Positions 33,962 through 43,869 are shown, numbered from the stretch's first letter. The stretch: 64,000 nt of DNA from an uncultured Bacteroidales bacterium (GCA_947164985.1 CAMUYI010000008.1:26045-90044), one strand, 5' to 3'. The notes: generated by a model not told the origin, from the letters alone. Numbers and translations: made by a program.

Positions 33962-36900
33962 ATTAAACGTTTATTATACATAGTATTGCTTCTGTGGCTA
34001 CCATATTCCATGGTCGTTCAGGAGACGTATGCCCAGAAAAGCCTCAAGCAACTGATCGAGGAAGAGAAAGCGCAGAAAGCAGCAGAGAAGCAGGCCAGAG
34101 AGGCGGAGAAAGCGGCGAAAGAGGCGAAGGCTAAGAGCAAAGAGCAAAAAGCCAAGAACCAAGACGATGGCCAAGCCATAACACCTGAAGAAGCTGCCGA
34201 CTTCGTGACGGAGACCGACAGTGCAATCTGGGCGCCGACGCAGGTGAAGCAGTTAGGCGTACAGAACTTCGGTGAATTGGTTCAACCGCGAAGTTCGATC
34301 GACCTGCAGGATCCGGATAATGTCACCACAACGGTCGAATACCAACCTGAGACAGGTATCTACATTCTCCATACGCGCATCGGTGACACCGATGTCACTA
34401 CGCCGTACATGCTCACTCAAGAGGAGTATAACCATTACGCCGAACGGCAGATCATGCACCGGTACTGGCAGCAGAAAGTGGGCGAAGTGGAGCATAACAA
34501 CGAGAAGAAATTTGACATCACGGACATGAAGTTCAATATCGGTCCCGCCGATAAGGTCTTCGGTCCCGGTGGTGTACAACTCAAGATGCAGGGTTCGGCA
34601 GAACTGCTCTTCGGATTCAAGCATCAGTACATCGCGAACCCGTCCCTGACGCTCAAAGCGCGCAATAACAACATCTTCGATTTTGACGAGAAGATACAAG
34701 CCAGCATTCAGGGTAAGGTAGGATCGAAACTGAACTTCAACCTCTCATACAACACGGAGGCCTCGTTCTCCTTCGACCAGCAGAACCTCAAACTGAACTA
34801 CAAAGGCGAAGAGGACGATATCATCCAGTCCATCGAGGCAGGTAACGTCACGATGGATCTGCCATCGTCGCTCATCCGAGGCAGTCAGGCGCTGTTCGGT
34901 ATCAAGGCGAACCTCAAGTTCGGTAAGTTCCGCATCCAGGCTTTGGTTTCGCAGCAGAACAGTGAGGCGCAGACCGTGAGCAGTAAGGGCGGTGCACAGA
35001 TGACGAAATTCGACATCAGTTGTGATACCTACGACGAGAACCGCCATTTCTTCCTCTCTCATTTCTTCCGCGAACATTATGAGCAGGCCATGCAGTCCGT
35101 TCCGTACATCGCCAGTGGATTCACAATCAATAAGATTGAGGTATGGATCACCAATAAACGCGGCAACTATGACCAGGCGCGTAACATCGTCGCTTTCACG
35201 GACTTAGGTGAATCCAACGACCACTCGGTCATGAACTGGGGCAGTGCACCCAAGGCCGCACCGGACAACAACGCCAATAACCTCTATTACAACATCAAGA
35301 CCTACGCCCCGGACTTCCGTCAGATCGACCAAACGAGTATAGCACTCAGTAACGTGCGGGACCTCAACGGCGACTCGCTTGCCGGCGGTGTGGACTATGA
35401 GAAGATCGAGTCCGCACGGTTGCTGACTTCCGGCGAATATACGCTCAACAGTACCTTGGGTTACATCTCTCTCAAGAGTGCCCTGAATCAGGACGAGGTG
35501 CTGGCAGTAGCCTACGAATATACGTACAACGGTCAGGTGTACCAAGTGGGTGAGTTCTCCACCGACCAAGTGAGGGACACAACTACTGCACCGCAGACCG
35601 GCAAGACCGCTGCATTGGCGCTTAAGATGCTGAAGAGCAGCGCCAATGCGCCTAACGAGTACAATCCTACTCGACTGGCATATATCCAGTCGCAGATCGC
35701 GATGGGACGAAGCCGACAGGAACTGAGTTACGGTACCTGGGACCTGATGATGAAAAATATCTACGCCCTCGGTGCGACCAGCGTGCAGTCGGAGAAATTC
35801 GAACTCTATGTCACTTACCGCAACGACTCTGTCGGTACCGACGTGCAGTACCTGAACGAAGGACCGGTGAGCGGTAAGCAGCTCTTGCGCGTGATGAACC
35901 TCGACCGACTCGATCAGAAAAACAACGCCAGTCCGGACGGACGATTCGACTTCATCGAGGGCCTGACCGTTTATTCGAGTAGCGGTAAGATCCTATTCCC
36001 CGTACTCGAACCGTTCGGTAGTCACCTCGCAAGCGTCTTAGGCGGCGAGGAATCGGCTTTGGCAAAGAAATACTGCTACCAGGAGTTGTATGACTCCACC
36101 CTAGTCGTAGCGCAGGAGATCAGCGAGAAGAATAAATTCCGTCTCACCGGTAAATACAAAGGTACAAACGGTAGTGAGATACGCCTCGGTGCGATGAACG
36201 TGCCGCGCGGTTCCGTCACGGTCACCGCCGGAGGTGCCACCCTCATCGAGAACGTGGACTACACCGTGGATTACACCATGGGAACGGTGACGATCATCAA
36301 CACTTCCATCCTTGAGTCCGGAACGAACGTGGATGTGAAGTTGGAGAACCAGTCCACTTTCTCCATGCAACGCAAGTCCCTCTTCGGTGCGCACCTCGAG
36401 TATGAGTTCAATAAAGACCTCGTCATCGGCGGTACGATCATGCACTTACGCGAACGGCCGCTGACCACCAAAGTCAACACGGGTTCAGAACCGCTGGCGA
36501 ACACGATATGGGGTGTGAACGGCAGTTGGAAGACCGAGTTACCTTGGCTCACCAGTGCGATCGATAAAGTTCCCTGGATCACGGCTACCGCGCCCTCCAC
36601 TTTCACGCTCAATGCGGAGTTTGCGCACCTCATCCCGGGTCATACCGACGATGTCGGTAAGGTAGGTACCTCTTATATCGATGACTTCGAGTCCACGACC
36701 ACCAATATCGACGTCCATTATCCGAGTTATTGGTTCTTGGCGTCCACGCCTTCCGTATTCCCGGAGTCCGCAGATATCAATAAGACGAGTTATAACAAGA
36801 ACCGTGCCCACTTGGCTTGGTACACCGTGGATCCGATTTTCGGTTACCCGCAGTCGAATACACCGGCGCATATCCGCAATGACCTTGCGGCGCTGAGTGA

Positions 36901-39900
36901 CCATCGTACGCGTATCGTCTATCAGGATGAGATCTATCCCAATAAACAGGAGGCGAGCAACGTCGATACCAAATTGCCGATCCTCAACCTCGCTTATTAC
37001 CCCTCCGAACGCGGTGCGTATAACATCAGTGCCGACGAGGTAGGTCCGGACGGTAAGTTGATCTACTCCAACGATCGTTGGGGCGGTATGATGCGTCGTC
37101 TGGACAACACCGACTTCGAGAAAGCCAATATCGAGTACATCCAGTTCTGGATCATGGATCCGAAACATACAAACCCCGATCATCCGGAGGACTATGACGG
37201 TGAGATGTACATCAACCTCGGTGACATCAGTGAGGATATCTTGCGCGACGGAAAGAAAGCGTTTGAGCACGGTCTGCCCGTCACGGATAACGACCAGAAC
37301 AAGGTAGAGACAACCGTTTGGGGTCTCGTGCCGCGTGCCACCAGTACAGTAGTAGCCTTCAGCAATGAAACGGGTTCGCGCGCGAAACAAGATGTGGGTA
37401 TCAATGGTCTGACCACAGAACAGGAGATGACTTGGCCGGCATACCAGCAGTACCTGACCGACCTGCAATCGAAAGTCACAGCGGACGTATGGAACGCTTG
37501 GGGGGCGGACCGTTTCTCACCGCGTAATGACCCTGCCGGTGATAACTATCATTACTACCGCGGATCGGACTATGACCAAGAAGAGGTTTCTATCCTCAAC
37601 CGCTATAAACGGTACAACGGTACCGAAGGAAACTCACCCGCTACCGAACAGCAGACCGAGAGTTACGGTACCGCTTCTACCCTCACGCCGGATATCGAAG
37701 ATATCAACCAGGATAATACGCTCAACGAGTACGAGAAGTACTACGAATACAAGATCATCCTGCGCCCCGACATGATGGAGGTCGGCAAGCAGAACATCAC
37801 GGAGAAGAAAGTCCGTCAAGTGACGCTGCGTAACGGTAAGACTGAGGATGTGACATGGTATCAGTTCAAGATCCCTCTCAAAGGCAACGACATGGTCAAA
37901 CGAGGTGGTATCCGTAACTGGAAATCCATCCGTTTCATGCGTATCTACCTCAAGAAATTCCGGTATGACACCTATCTGCGTTTTGCCACGATGGACCTTG
38001 TGCGCGGCGAATGGCGTCAGTACACCCGTGACCTCGCGCCGAACGGCATCGCCGTCGTGGACACGGCTTCTATTAGCGTGCAGACGGTTAATATCGAAGA
38101 GAACAGTACCCGTACGCCGGTGAACTACGTACTTCCGCCGGGAGTCAGTCGTCAGACCGATCCGGGTCAGGCTCAACTCATTGCCCAGAACGAACAGGCG
38201 ATGGTATTGCGTATCATGAACCTCGGTCCGCACGATGCTCGCGCTATGTACAAGAATACCGGTTACGACATCCGCCAGTATAAGAACCTGCAGATGTTCG
38301 TCCATGCGGAGAAGATGAAAGAGATCGACCCGTTACTGGAAGACGGTGACCTCACCTGCTTCATCCGTCTCGGTACGGACCTGCGCAATAACTATTACGA
38401 ATACGAGATCCCGCTGCGTCTCACGCCGGAGGGCATCTACAATAATAACTCCGCGGCTGACCGAGAGAAAGTATGGCCGAAGGAGAACATGTTCGATTTC
38501 CCGCTTTCGGCGCTCACCAATGCCAAGACGGCCCGTAACAGAGCTAAGAGAGCCGGTAATGAAGGTGTGAGCAACACCATCCCGTACGTCATCTATGATG
38601 ACGCGAACGACAAGCCGCAGAACAAGATCACGGTGCTGGGTAACCCGACTCTCGAAGAGGTGGAGACCATCATGATCGGTGTGCGTAACAACGGTCAACA
38701 CACCGCCAGCGGTGAGATCTGGGTGAACGAATTGCGTCTGAGTCAGTTCAATGAGCAGGGCGGTATGGCGGCCATGGCCAATGCTTCGCTTGCCGTCAGC
38801 GATATCGCACAAGTGAACGTAGCCGGACAACTTGAGACCGCCGGATACGGATCAATCGAGTCCAATGTGCTCGACCGTAACATGGAGAATTTCTACCAGT
38901 TAAGCGTCAGTGCGGCGCTTGAAGGCGGACGTCTCTTCCCAGAGGAAGCGAAGATCCAGATGCCGCTCTACGTCTCGTACAGCAATGAGACGACCAGTCC
39001 GGATTTTGACCCGCTCGATACCGATATCAAACTCAGGGAGACCCTCGATACTTACGACACCAAAGCGGAGAAAGACTCGATCAAGCAGCTGTCCAACACG
39101 GTGCATGAGTCCACTTCGTTCTCTGTATCGAACCTCAAGGTCAATATCCACTCCAAGAAACGCGATATGTTCTACGACCCGGCTAACTTCTCGATCTCCG
39201 CGTCGTACAACAAGCAGAACGAACATTCGCCGGAGATGGAGAAGAACGTCACGACCGATCATCGCGGTAGCTTCCAGTATGCGTATAACTTCAATCCAAA
39301 GCCCTGGGAGCCGTTCGCTAAGGTGGAGAAAGTGAGCAAAGTGAAGTTCCTCAAGGAGATGAATTTCTACTACCTGCCGCAGTCCTGGTCGTTCACGACC
39401 AACATGCACCGCACCTTCAGCCATATGAAGATGCGCGACCTCGCCGGTGTATCTTCCAACGCGATGGACCTCACTTATAGCAAGGACTTCACTTGGGATC
39501 GGAACGTGGATATCAAGTATGACCTCACCAAGAACATCAAGTTCAGCTTCCAGTCCGCGATGAATGCCGTGATCGACGAAGGCAAGTACACGCCGGAAAT
39601 CCTGAAGGCCGGTTATTTCGACGATGAGTTCAACAACGACAAGTACGAGGCATGGAAAGATACGATTCAGCATTCGCTTGCTAAATGGGGCAAACCGTAC
39701 ACCTATCAGCAGGTCTTCACCGCTTCGTGGAACGTGCCGTTCAACCGTATCCCGGGTCTGGATGCCCTCTCGGCGAATGCGTCCTATAACGCCAATTATA
39801 ACTGGACCCGCACTGCTTCGTCTGCCAACGGTATCGACCATGGTAATGTCGTGAGCAGCGTGCAGAACTGGCAAGTGGACGGAGGTATCAATTTCGAGAC

Positions 39901-41647
39901 CTGGTACGGTAAATCCAAATACTGGAAATCGATGACCCAGCGCTACAGCGGACGGCAGAACAGAGGTCGGGCATTCAAACCCAAGACCTACACCCAGACC
40001 GTAGCCCTCACCAAAGGTGAGCAAGTCGAAGTGACCCACAGGCTCAACTCCGAGACGGTCAAAGTGACGGTGGCTGACTCGACGGGTAAAGCAATACCTG
40101 TCACCTTCAAAGCGGACGGTAACACGAAGATCCTCCTCACGCCGAAGACCAACTGCGCACAGGCTACTATCACGGTCACGACCAAAGATCCGAATGAGCG
40201 CACTCCGGCACAGATAGCAGGCGACATGTTCGCCTATGTCGGCACAATGATACGCCGCCTCCAAATCACCTATCGTGAGACCAATTCGATGACCATCCCG
40301 GGCTTCGAACCCGAGGTAGGCTTCATGGGACAAAAGAAAGTGAACGGACTCTATGCTCCGGGCTTTGATTTCTCCTTCGGTTTCATACCGAACGACATGA
40401 TGGCGCGCGCCAAGAGTCAAGGCTGGCTCTCCGGCGATACCAGCGTCGTACAACCTGCCATCAGGGCTTATACCTCCGACCTCGATGTCAAGTTGACCCT
40501 CGAACCGCTACCGGGACTGAAGGTCCAACTGAACGGTAAGCGTTATATCGCTAATTCGACCTCCGTCATCTATAGTTATGACCAACCGCAGGAGAACCTG
40601 ACGGGATCGTTTAACATCACCCAGGTAGCTATCGGAACGATGTTCAGTAGCGTCGGCAAAGAGGAGGATAACTTCGCCAATGAAGCCTATAGTAAGTTCC
40701 TCGATAACAGGGCCTTGCTCACCAACCGTGTGCAGGATACCTACAACGGTACTACGCTGCCTTCCGTCGGCTTCTTGAGCAATATACCGGCCGGCACGAA
40801 GTACGATCCGAACAAGCACGGACGGGTAAGTAATAACTCCGCCGATGTGCTCGTACCCGCTTTCCTCGCGGCGTACACCGGTATGGATGCATCGAAGATG
40901 GACCTCAACCCGTTCCTCTCCATCCTGCGGATGCTGCCTAACTGGTCCGTCACCTATGACGGTCTCGGTCGCCTGCCGTGGATGAGGGATCATTTCAAGT
41001 CCGTCACCCTCACCCATGCGTACACCTGTAAGTACGCCATCGGTTCGTATAGTTCGTACTCCACGTGGGTCGGCGCAGATGTGAACAACAAGATGGTCGG
41101 TTTCGTACGCGATGTGAGCAATGATGCACCGCGTCCCAGTTCGGCATACGACATCGGTAATGTCACGCTCACCGAAGCGTTCTCACCGCTTGTCGGACTG
41201 AACATGACGATGAAGAACTCGCTCAGCCTCAAGGCCGAGTACCGCAAGCAACGTAACCTTGCCCTCAATGTGACCTCCGTCCAACTGACCGAAGGTCATA
41301 CAAATGAGTTCGTCATCGGTGGCGGTTATACGATCAAGAACCTGAGCTTCATCACCAAGAAGAAAGACGGTGGAGAGAAGAAAGTGAGCAACGACCTCAA
41401 GTTGCAGGTCGATCTCTCCTATAAGGATGTCAAGATGCTGCTCCGTAAGGTGGAAGAAGGTATCACGCAGGCTTCGTCCGGAAACAAGGTCTTCGCTATC
41501 AAGATCTCCGCGGACTATGTGCTGAGCCAGAAGATCAACCTCCAGCTCTTCTACGACCACCAGAGTACTACGCCGCTCATCTCATCCTCTTATCCGGTTC
41601 AAGCGGATAACGTAGGTCTCAACATCAAACTCATGTTGACGAGATAA
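33962..41647 (+). CDS. sprA: SprA, outer-membrane translocon of the type IX secretion system
   Basis: About 2,560 residues, the expected SprA size. N-terminal region with KAEKQAREAEK-type charged repeats, then the SprA pattern (DPDNVTTTVEYQPETGIYI, FNIGPADKVFGPGGVQLKMQ, LKARNNNIFDFDEKIQASIQ) and a very long barrel ending VGLNIKLMLTR. SprA is the 36-strand channel through which T9SS cargo leaves. The start is unusual: no ATG, GTG or TTG gives a full signal peptide except an ATT at 33962, which yields KRLLYIVLLLWLPYSMVVQ; the TTG at 33986 would drop the basic N-terminus. The DNA just before is a CCCATTA-type repeat, which could have replaced the original start. Confidence 0.93.
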   Translation: MKRLLYIVLLLWLPYSMVVQETYAQKSLKQLIEEEKAQKAAEKQAREAEKAAKEAKAKSKEQKAKNQDDGQAITPEEAADFVTETDSAIWAPTQVKQLGVQNFGELVQPRSSIDLQDPDNVTTTVEYQPETGIYILHTRIGDTDVTTPYMLTQEEYNHYAERQIMHRYWQQKVGEVEHNNEKKFDITDMKFNIGPADKVFGPGGVQLKMQGSAELLFGFKHQYIANPSLTLKARNNNIFDFDEKIQASIQGKVGSKLNFNLSYNTEASFSFDQQNLKLNYKGEEDDIIQSIEAGNVTMDLPSSLIRGSQALFGIKANLKFGKFRIQALVSQQNSEAQTVSSKGGAQMTKFDISCDTYDENRHFFLSHFFREHYEQAMQSVPYIASGFTINKIEVWITNKRGNYDQARNIVAFTDLGESNDHSVMNWGSAPKAAPDNNANNLYYNIKTYAPDFRQIDQTSIALSNVRDLNGDSLAGGVDYEKIESARLLTSGEYTLNSTLGYISLKSALNQDEVLAVAYEYTYNGQVYQVGEFSTDQVRDTTTAPQTGKTAALALKMLKSSANAPNEYNPTRLAYIQSQIAMGRSRQELSYGTWDLMMKNIYALGATSVQSEKFELYVTYRNDSVGTDVQYLNEGPVSGKQLLRVMNLDRLDQKNNASPDGRFDFIEGLTVYSSSGKILFPVLEPFGSHLASVLGGEESALAKKYCYQELYDSTLVVAQEISEKNKFRLTGKYKGTNGSEIRLGAMNVPRGSVTVTAGGATLIENVDYTVDYTMGTVTIINTSILESGTNVDVKLENQSTFSMQRKSLFGAHLEYEFNKDLVIGGTIMHLRERPLTTKVNTGSEPLANTIWGVNGSWKTELPWLTSAIDKVPWITATAPSTFTLNAEFAHLIPGHTDDVGKVGTSYIDDFESTTTNIDVHYPSYWFLASTPSVFPESADINKTSYNKNRAHLAWYTVDPIFGYPQSNTPAHIRNDLAALSDHRTRIVYQDEIYPNKQEASNVDTKLPILNLAYYPSERGAYNISADEVGPDGKLIYSNDRWGGMMRRLDNTDFEKANIEYIQFWIMDPKHTNPDHPEDYDGEMYINLGDISEDILRDGKKAFEHGLPVTDNDQNKVETTVWGLVPRATSTVVAFSNETGSRAKQDVGINGLTTEQEMTWPAYQQYLTDLQSKVTADVWNAWGADRFSPRNDPAGDNYHYYRGSDYDQEEVSILNRYKRYNGTEGNSPATEQQTESYGTASTLTPDIEDINQDNTLNEYEKYYEYKIILRPDMMEVGKQNITEKKVRQVTLRNGKTEDVTWYQFKIPLKGNDMVKRGGIRNWKSIRFMRIYLKKFRYDTYLRFATMDLVRGEWRQYTRDLAPNGIAVVDTASISVQTVNIEENSTRTPVNYVLPPGVSRQTDPGQAQLIAQNEQAMVLRIMNLGPHDARAMYKNTGYDIRQYKNLQMFVHAEKMKEIDPLLEDGDLTCFIRLGTDLRNNYYEYEIPLRLTPEGIYNNNSAADREKVWPKENMFDFPLSALTNAKTARNRAKRAGNEGVSNTIPYVIYDDANDKPQNKITVLGNPTLEEVETIMIGVRNNGQHTASGEIWVNELRLSQFNEQGGMAAMANASLAVSDIAQVNVAGQLETAGYGSIESNVLDRNMENFYQLSVSAALEGGRLFPEEAKIQMPLYVSYSNETTSPDFDPLDTDIKLRETLDTYDTKAEKDSIKQLSNTVHESTSFSVSNLKVNIHSKKRDMFYDPANFSISASYNKQNEHSPEMEKNVTTDHRGSFQYAYNFNPKPWEPFAKVEKVSKVKFLKEMNFYYLPQSWSFTTNMHRTFSHMKMRDLAGVSSNAMDLTYSKDFTWDRNVDIKYDLTKNIKFSFQSAMNAVIDEGKYTPEILKAGYFDDEFNNDKYEAWKDTIQHSLAKWGKPYTYQQVFTASWNVPFNRIPGLDALSANASYNANYNWTRTASSANGIDHGNVVSSVQNWQVDGGINFETWYGKSKYWKSMTQRYSGRQNRGRAFKPKTYTQTVALTKGEQVEVTHRLNSETVKVTVADSTGKAIPVTFKADGNTKILLTPKTNCAQATITVTTKDPNERTPAQIAGDMFAYVGTMIRRLQITYRETNSMTIPGFEPEVGFMGQKKVNGLYAPGFDFSFGFIPNDMMARAKSQGWLSGDTSVVQPAIRAYTSDLDVKLTLEPLPGLKVQLNGKRYIANSTSVIYSYDQPQENLTGSFNITQVAIGTMFSSVGKEEDNFANEAYSKFLDNRALLTNRVQDTYNGTTLPSVGFLSNIPAGTKYDPNKHGRVSNNSADVLVPAFLAAYTGMDASKMDLNPFLSILRMLPNWSVTYDGLGRLPWMRDHFKSVTLTHAYTCKYAIGSYSSYSTWVGADVNNKMVGFVRDVSNDAPRPSSAYDIGNVTLTEAFSPLVGLNMTMKNSLSLKAEYRKQRNLALNVTSVQLTEGHTNEFVIGGGYTIKNLSFITKKKDGGEKKVSNDLKLQVDLSYKDVKMLLRKVEEGITQASSGNKVFAIKISADYVLSQKINLQLFYDHQSTTPLISSSYPVQADNVGLNIKLMLTR

Positions 41648-41675
41648 TTTTTAATTCTTAATTTTTAATTTTTAA

Positions 41676-42191
41676 TTGCTAAAGGTTGCCCTCATAGGTC
41701 CGGAGAGTACAGGTAAGAGTTCGTTGGCCCGCTATCTTGCCCGCCGGTATCACGGCACGTACATCCCCGAATATGCCCGCGAGTATGTAGAGCGCAAAGG
41801 CTCTACCGAGGTCACATGGGACGAACTCTGCGAGATCGCGAAATACCAAATCGAGGAGATAAAGAGTCTTACAGGCGAAGCCGGTCCTACAGCGCAGCGG
41901 TCCTACAGCGCAGCGGTCTTACAGGCGAAGCCGGTCTTTTTCGACACCGAACTCATCGTCACCAAGGTCTGGTTTGACTATGCTTTTGGTCGTGTACCCG
42001 AGTGGCTTAACGAGGCGATCCTCCGCTATCCGATGGATGTCTATCTGCTTACCTACCCCGACCTGCCATGGATCCCCGATCCGGCTCGTTCCAACGGTTC
42101 TGATGCCATCCGTCTCGAACTCTTCCACCGCTACGAGTCCGAAATCCAAGCCTTAGACATTCCCTACTACATCATCCGACACGAGGTATAG
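41676..42191 (+). CDS. NadR-like nucleotide kinase / AAA-family ATPase
   Basis: 171 residues from a TTG start following an AT-rich TTTTTAATT repeat; no ATG is available. Walker A KVALIGPESTGKSSLARYLA, then YIPEYAREYVERKG, FFDTELIVTKVWFDYAFG and LLTYPDLPWIPDPARSNG, the pattern of the nicotinamide-riboside kinase half of NadR. About 20 residues (SLTGEAGPTAQRSYSAAVLQ) come from a GC-rich repeat with units A-B-B-A at 41867-41934, disturbing the usual lid region; whether the enzyme stays active is uncertain. Confidence 0.82.
   Translation: MLKVALIGPESTGKSSLARYLARRYHGTYIPEYAREYVERKGSTEVTWDELCEIAKYQIEEIKSLTGEAGPTAQRSYSAAVLQAKPVFFDTELIVTKVWFDYAFGRVPEWLNEAILRYPMDVYLLTYPDLPWIPDPARSNGSDAIRLELFHRYESEIQALDIPYYIIRHEV
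41867..41934. repeat. A-B-B-A tandem repeat inside the NadR-like gene
   Basis: Units: A, 18 bp (TCTTACAGGCGAAGCCGG) at 41867-41884 and 41917-41934; B, 16 bp (TCCTACAGCGCAGCGG) at 41885-41900 and 41901-41916. The copies of each unit are exact, so the expansion is probably recent. Confidence 0.9.
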
Positions 42192-42289
42192 ACACAGAAA
42201 AATATCTCGCAGCAATCGTTCGAGCGGAGCGAGATAAGACGAATTATTGCACCTTTGTGCAGTTTTTCGGAAACCTGCAAAGTAGTCAA

Positions 42290-42370
42290 GAACTGAACTG
42301 CAAACGGAACTAAAACTGAACTGCAAACGGAACTGCAAACGGAACTAAAACTGAACTGCAAACTGAACCA
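42290..42370. repeat. Tandem GAACTGCAAACG/GAACTAAAACT repeat
   Basis: About seven short units in the 264-bp gap between the NadR-like gene and the DUF1016 gene. No coding potential is seen. The rest of the gap (42192-42289) shows nothing recognisable. Confidence 0.8.
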
Positions 42371-42389
42371 AATAACAAAAATTCCAAGG

Positions 42390-42436
42390 AAAATGGCATA
42401 CAAATTTGCGTATGTCATTTTTTTTGTGTAACTTTG
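42390..42436 (+). promoter_or_regulatory. Composite terminator-promoter before the DUF1016 gene
   Basis: AAAATGGCATAC (42390-42401) pairs with GTATGTCATTTT (42410-42421) and a T run follows: a terminator. The loop contains TTTG (42405-42408), and 20 bp later comes TAACTTTG (42429-42436): a Bacteroidota promoter. The same hairpin thus serves both roles. Confidence 0.7.
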
Positions 42437-42455
42437 CAACCGAATTTGCAAAGGC

Positions 42456-43541
42456 ATGAACGAACAGAGTCCTAAAATAATAAACGCAGACGCACAATTA
42501 GTGAACGATGCGGCATACCAGACGCTTGTTGAGAATATCAGCAAAGCGGTTGAATTGGCACATCAGAAACTGGCTACTGCGGTAAATACAATCCTAATTG
42601 ATACTAATTGGGAGATAGGTCGCTATATCGTTGAGTTTGAGCAGCACGGCAACGCACGTGCGAAATATGGAGATAATCTGATAAATCGTTTGTCGAAAGA
42701 TTTAACCATACGTTTAGGCAAAGGTTATAGCAAGAGTAACCTGCTCTATATCAGGAAGTTCTACTATACTTTCGCAAAAGATGAGAGGCTTTCTCACTTA
42801 TTCGCTCAAAAAGGTGAGACGCCGTCTCACTTATTGAGCTGGAGTCATTATTTCGAGATTTTGAAATTGGAGGATCCACTTGAAATCAGTTTCTATGTGC
42901 ATCAATGTGAGCAAGAACATTGGAGCGTCGGTGAACTGAAGCGTCAAAAGAAAAGTCTGCTGTTTCAACGTCTTGCGCTGAGCAAAGATAAGGAAGGAGT
43001 GCTGCAATTAGCCAGAGAAGGACAAACGGTTACCAAGCCGCAGGACATATTACATGACCCAGTTGTGTTGGAATTTGCGGGCATAGAAACCAAGCCCCTT
43101 TACAAGGAGAGCGACCTTGAGGAGGCGCTATATGCGCACTTGGAGCAGTTCTTGTTGGAATTAGGCAAAGGTTTCTCTTTCGTTGCCCGTCAGAAGCGTC
43201 TTACTATAGGCGGGCGTAACTTCTACGTTGATCTGGTTTTTTATCATCGTATCTTGAAATGTTTTGTGCTCATTGACTTAAAACGCGGTGAAATACAACA
43301 CGAAGATATAGGTCAGATGAACTTATATCTCAATTATTTTGCGGCTGAGGAGAATACGGAAGGAGATAATCCGCCAATTGGTATTATTCTTGGTTCGGAG
43401 AAAGATAAATTGCTTATGGAATATGCGTTGCATGGAATATCTAACCAACTTTTTGTCAGCCGTTACCAGCTTTATTTGCCAGATCGCGAGCAACTCGAAC
43501 GCGAATTGCAAAATATATTATTAGAAGATAACAACCAGTAA
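42456..43541 (+). CDS. DUF1016 / YhcG-family PD-(D/E)XK nuclease
   Basis: 361 residues. The N-terminal DUF1016_N region (IDTNWEIGRYIVEFEQHGNA, RLSKDLTIRLGKGYSKSNL, LSWSHYFEILKLEDP) is followed by the nuclease core: a Glu-rich YKESDLEEALYAHLEQFLLE, then NFYVDLVFYHRILKCFVLID with LKRG, giving the D...(D)xK pattern, and IGQMNLYLNYF. This family is linked to defence and recombination, often near type I restriction genes, though none is here. It has its own promoter, with the DNA around it not matching the housekeeping flanks, consistent with a mobile cassette. Confidence 0.9.
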   Translation: MNEQSPKIINADAQLVNDAAYQTLVENISKAVELAHQKLATAVNTILIDTNWEIGRYIVEFEQHGNARAKYGDNLINRLSKDLTIRLGKGYSKSNLLYIRKFYYTFAKDERLSHLFAQKGETPSHLLSWSHYFEILKLEDPLEISFYVHQCEQEHWSVGELKRQKKSLLFQRLALSKDKEGVLQLAREGQTVTKPQDILHDPVVLEFAGIETKPLYKESDLEEALYAHLEQFLLELGKGFSFVARQKRLTIGGRNFYVDLVFYHRILKCFVLIDLKRGEIQHEDIGQMNLYLNYFAAEENTEGDNPPIGIILGSEKDKLLMEYALHGISNQLFVSRYQLYLPDREQLERELQNILLEDNNQ

Positions 43542-43620
43542 ATATCGTCCCCTCTCCGAGACGTTAAATAAGGAGACGCTGAGATCGGCAGCGTAAAAAA
43601 GCGATTACATATAAAAGGCG

Positions 43621-43869
43621 TTTATTGACGCTTGTTTTGGTATCACGAAATCTAGCAAATTTTACTGCCCAAAACAAGATAGTGCAATAAATGTCCTCGT
43701 GGATATGTTATATTCAGTCCTCGCCCGAACTGGGCGGGAGGGTAATACATATCGGGCGTGGACGTTATTGTTTATTCTTGCAGAAAGGTTTTGCTAGAAC
43801 CTCGTGATAGAGAATAAGCGTGAATAATGTTCGCGCTTTTTCTATGTTGTTATAGGTAGAGCAAGCGCG
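43621..43869 (+). ncRNA. Candidate structured RNA (four adjacent hairpins)
   Basis: Four consecutive stem-loops with almost no unpaired bases between them. H1: 43621-43627/43685-43691 (7 bp) and 43631-43640/43669-43678 (10 bp). H2: 43693-43696/43760-43763, 43702-43708/43747-43753 (7 bp), and an inner GC-rich CCTC-GCCC/GGGC-GAGG. H3: 43762-43769/43823-43830 (8 bp), 43772-43778/43811-43817 (7 bp), 43786-43790/43798-43802. H4: 43832-43838/43863-43869 (7 bp). H2 and H3 share two bases, so they may be alternatives at that point. A separate hairpin (43576-43594) lies upstream. It lies in the 414-bp gap with no ORF, upstream of the BspA-like gene. I do not recognise the class, and the strand is assumed. 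Confidence 0.45.

Noticed and set aside
38900..40453. A 517-codon open frame on the minus strand inside sprA
   Set aside because: It is the antisense shadow of sprA, with no promoter or plausible domain, and follows from the codon pattern of the + strand gene.
41867..41934. CRISPR-like array in the NadR-like gene
   Set aside because: Units are contiguous with no spacers, and lie within a coding frame.
42290..42370. CRISPR array in the GAACTGCAAACG repeats
   Set aside because: Units are short and degenerate, with no spacers of regular length and no cas genes.
43576..43600. TPP riboswitch suggested by CTGAGA
   Set aside because: The ACCxGATxxGG/CGNAGGGA parts of the TPP motif are absent. The site is only a short hairpin (43576-43594).
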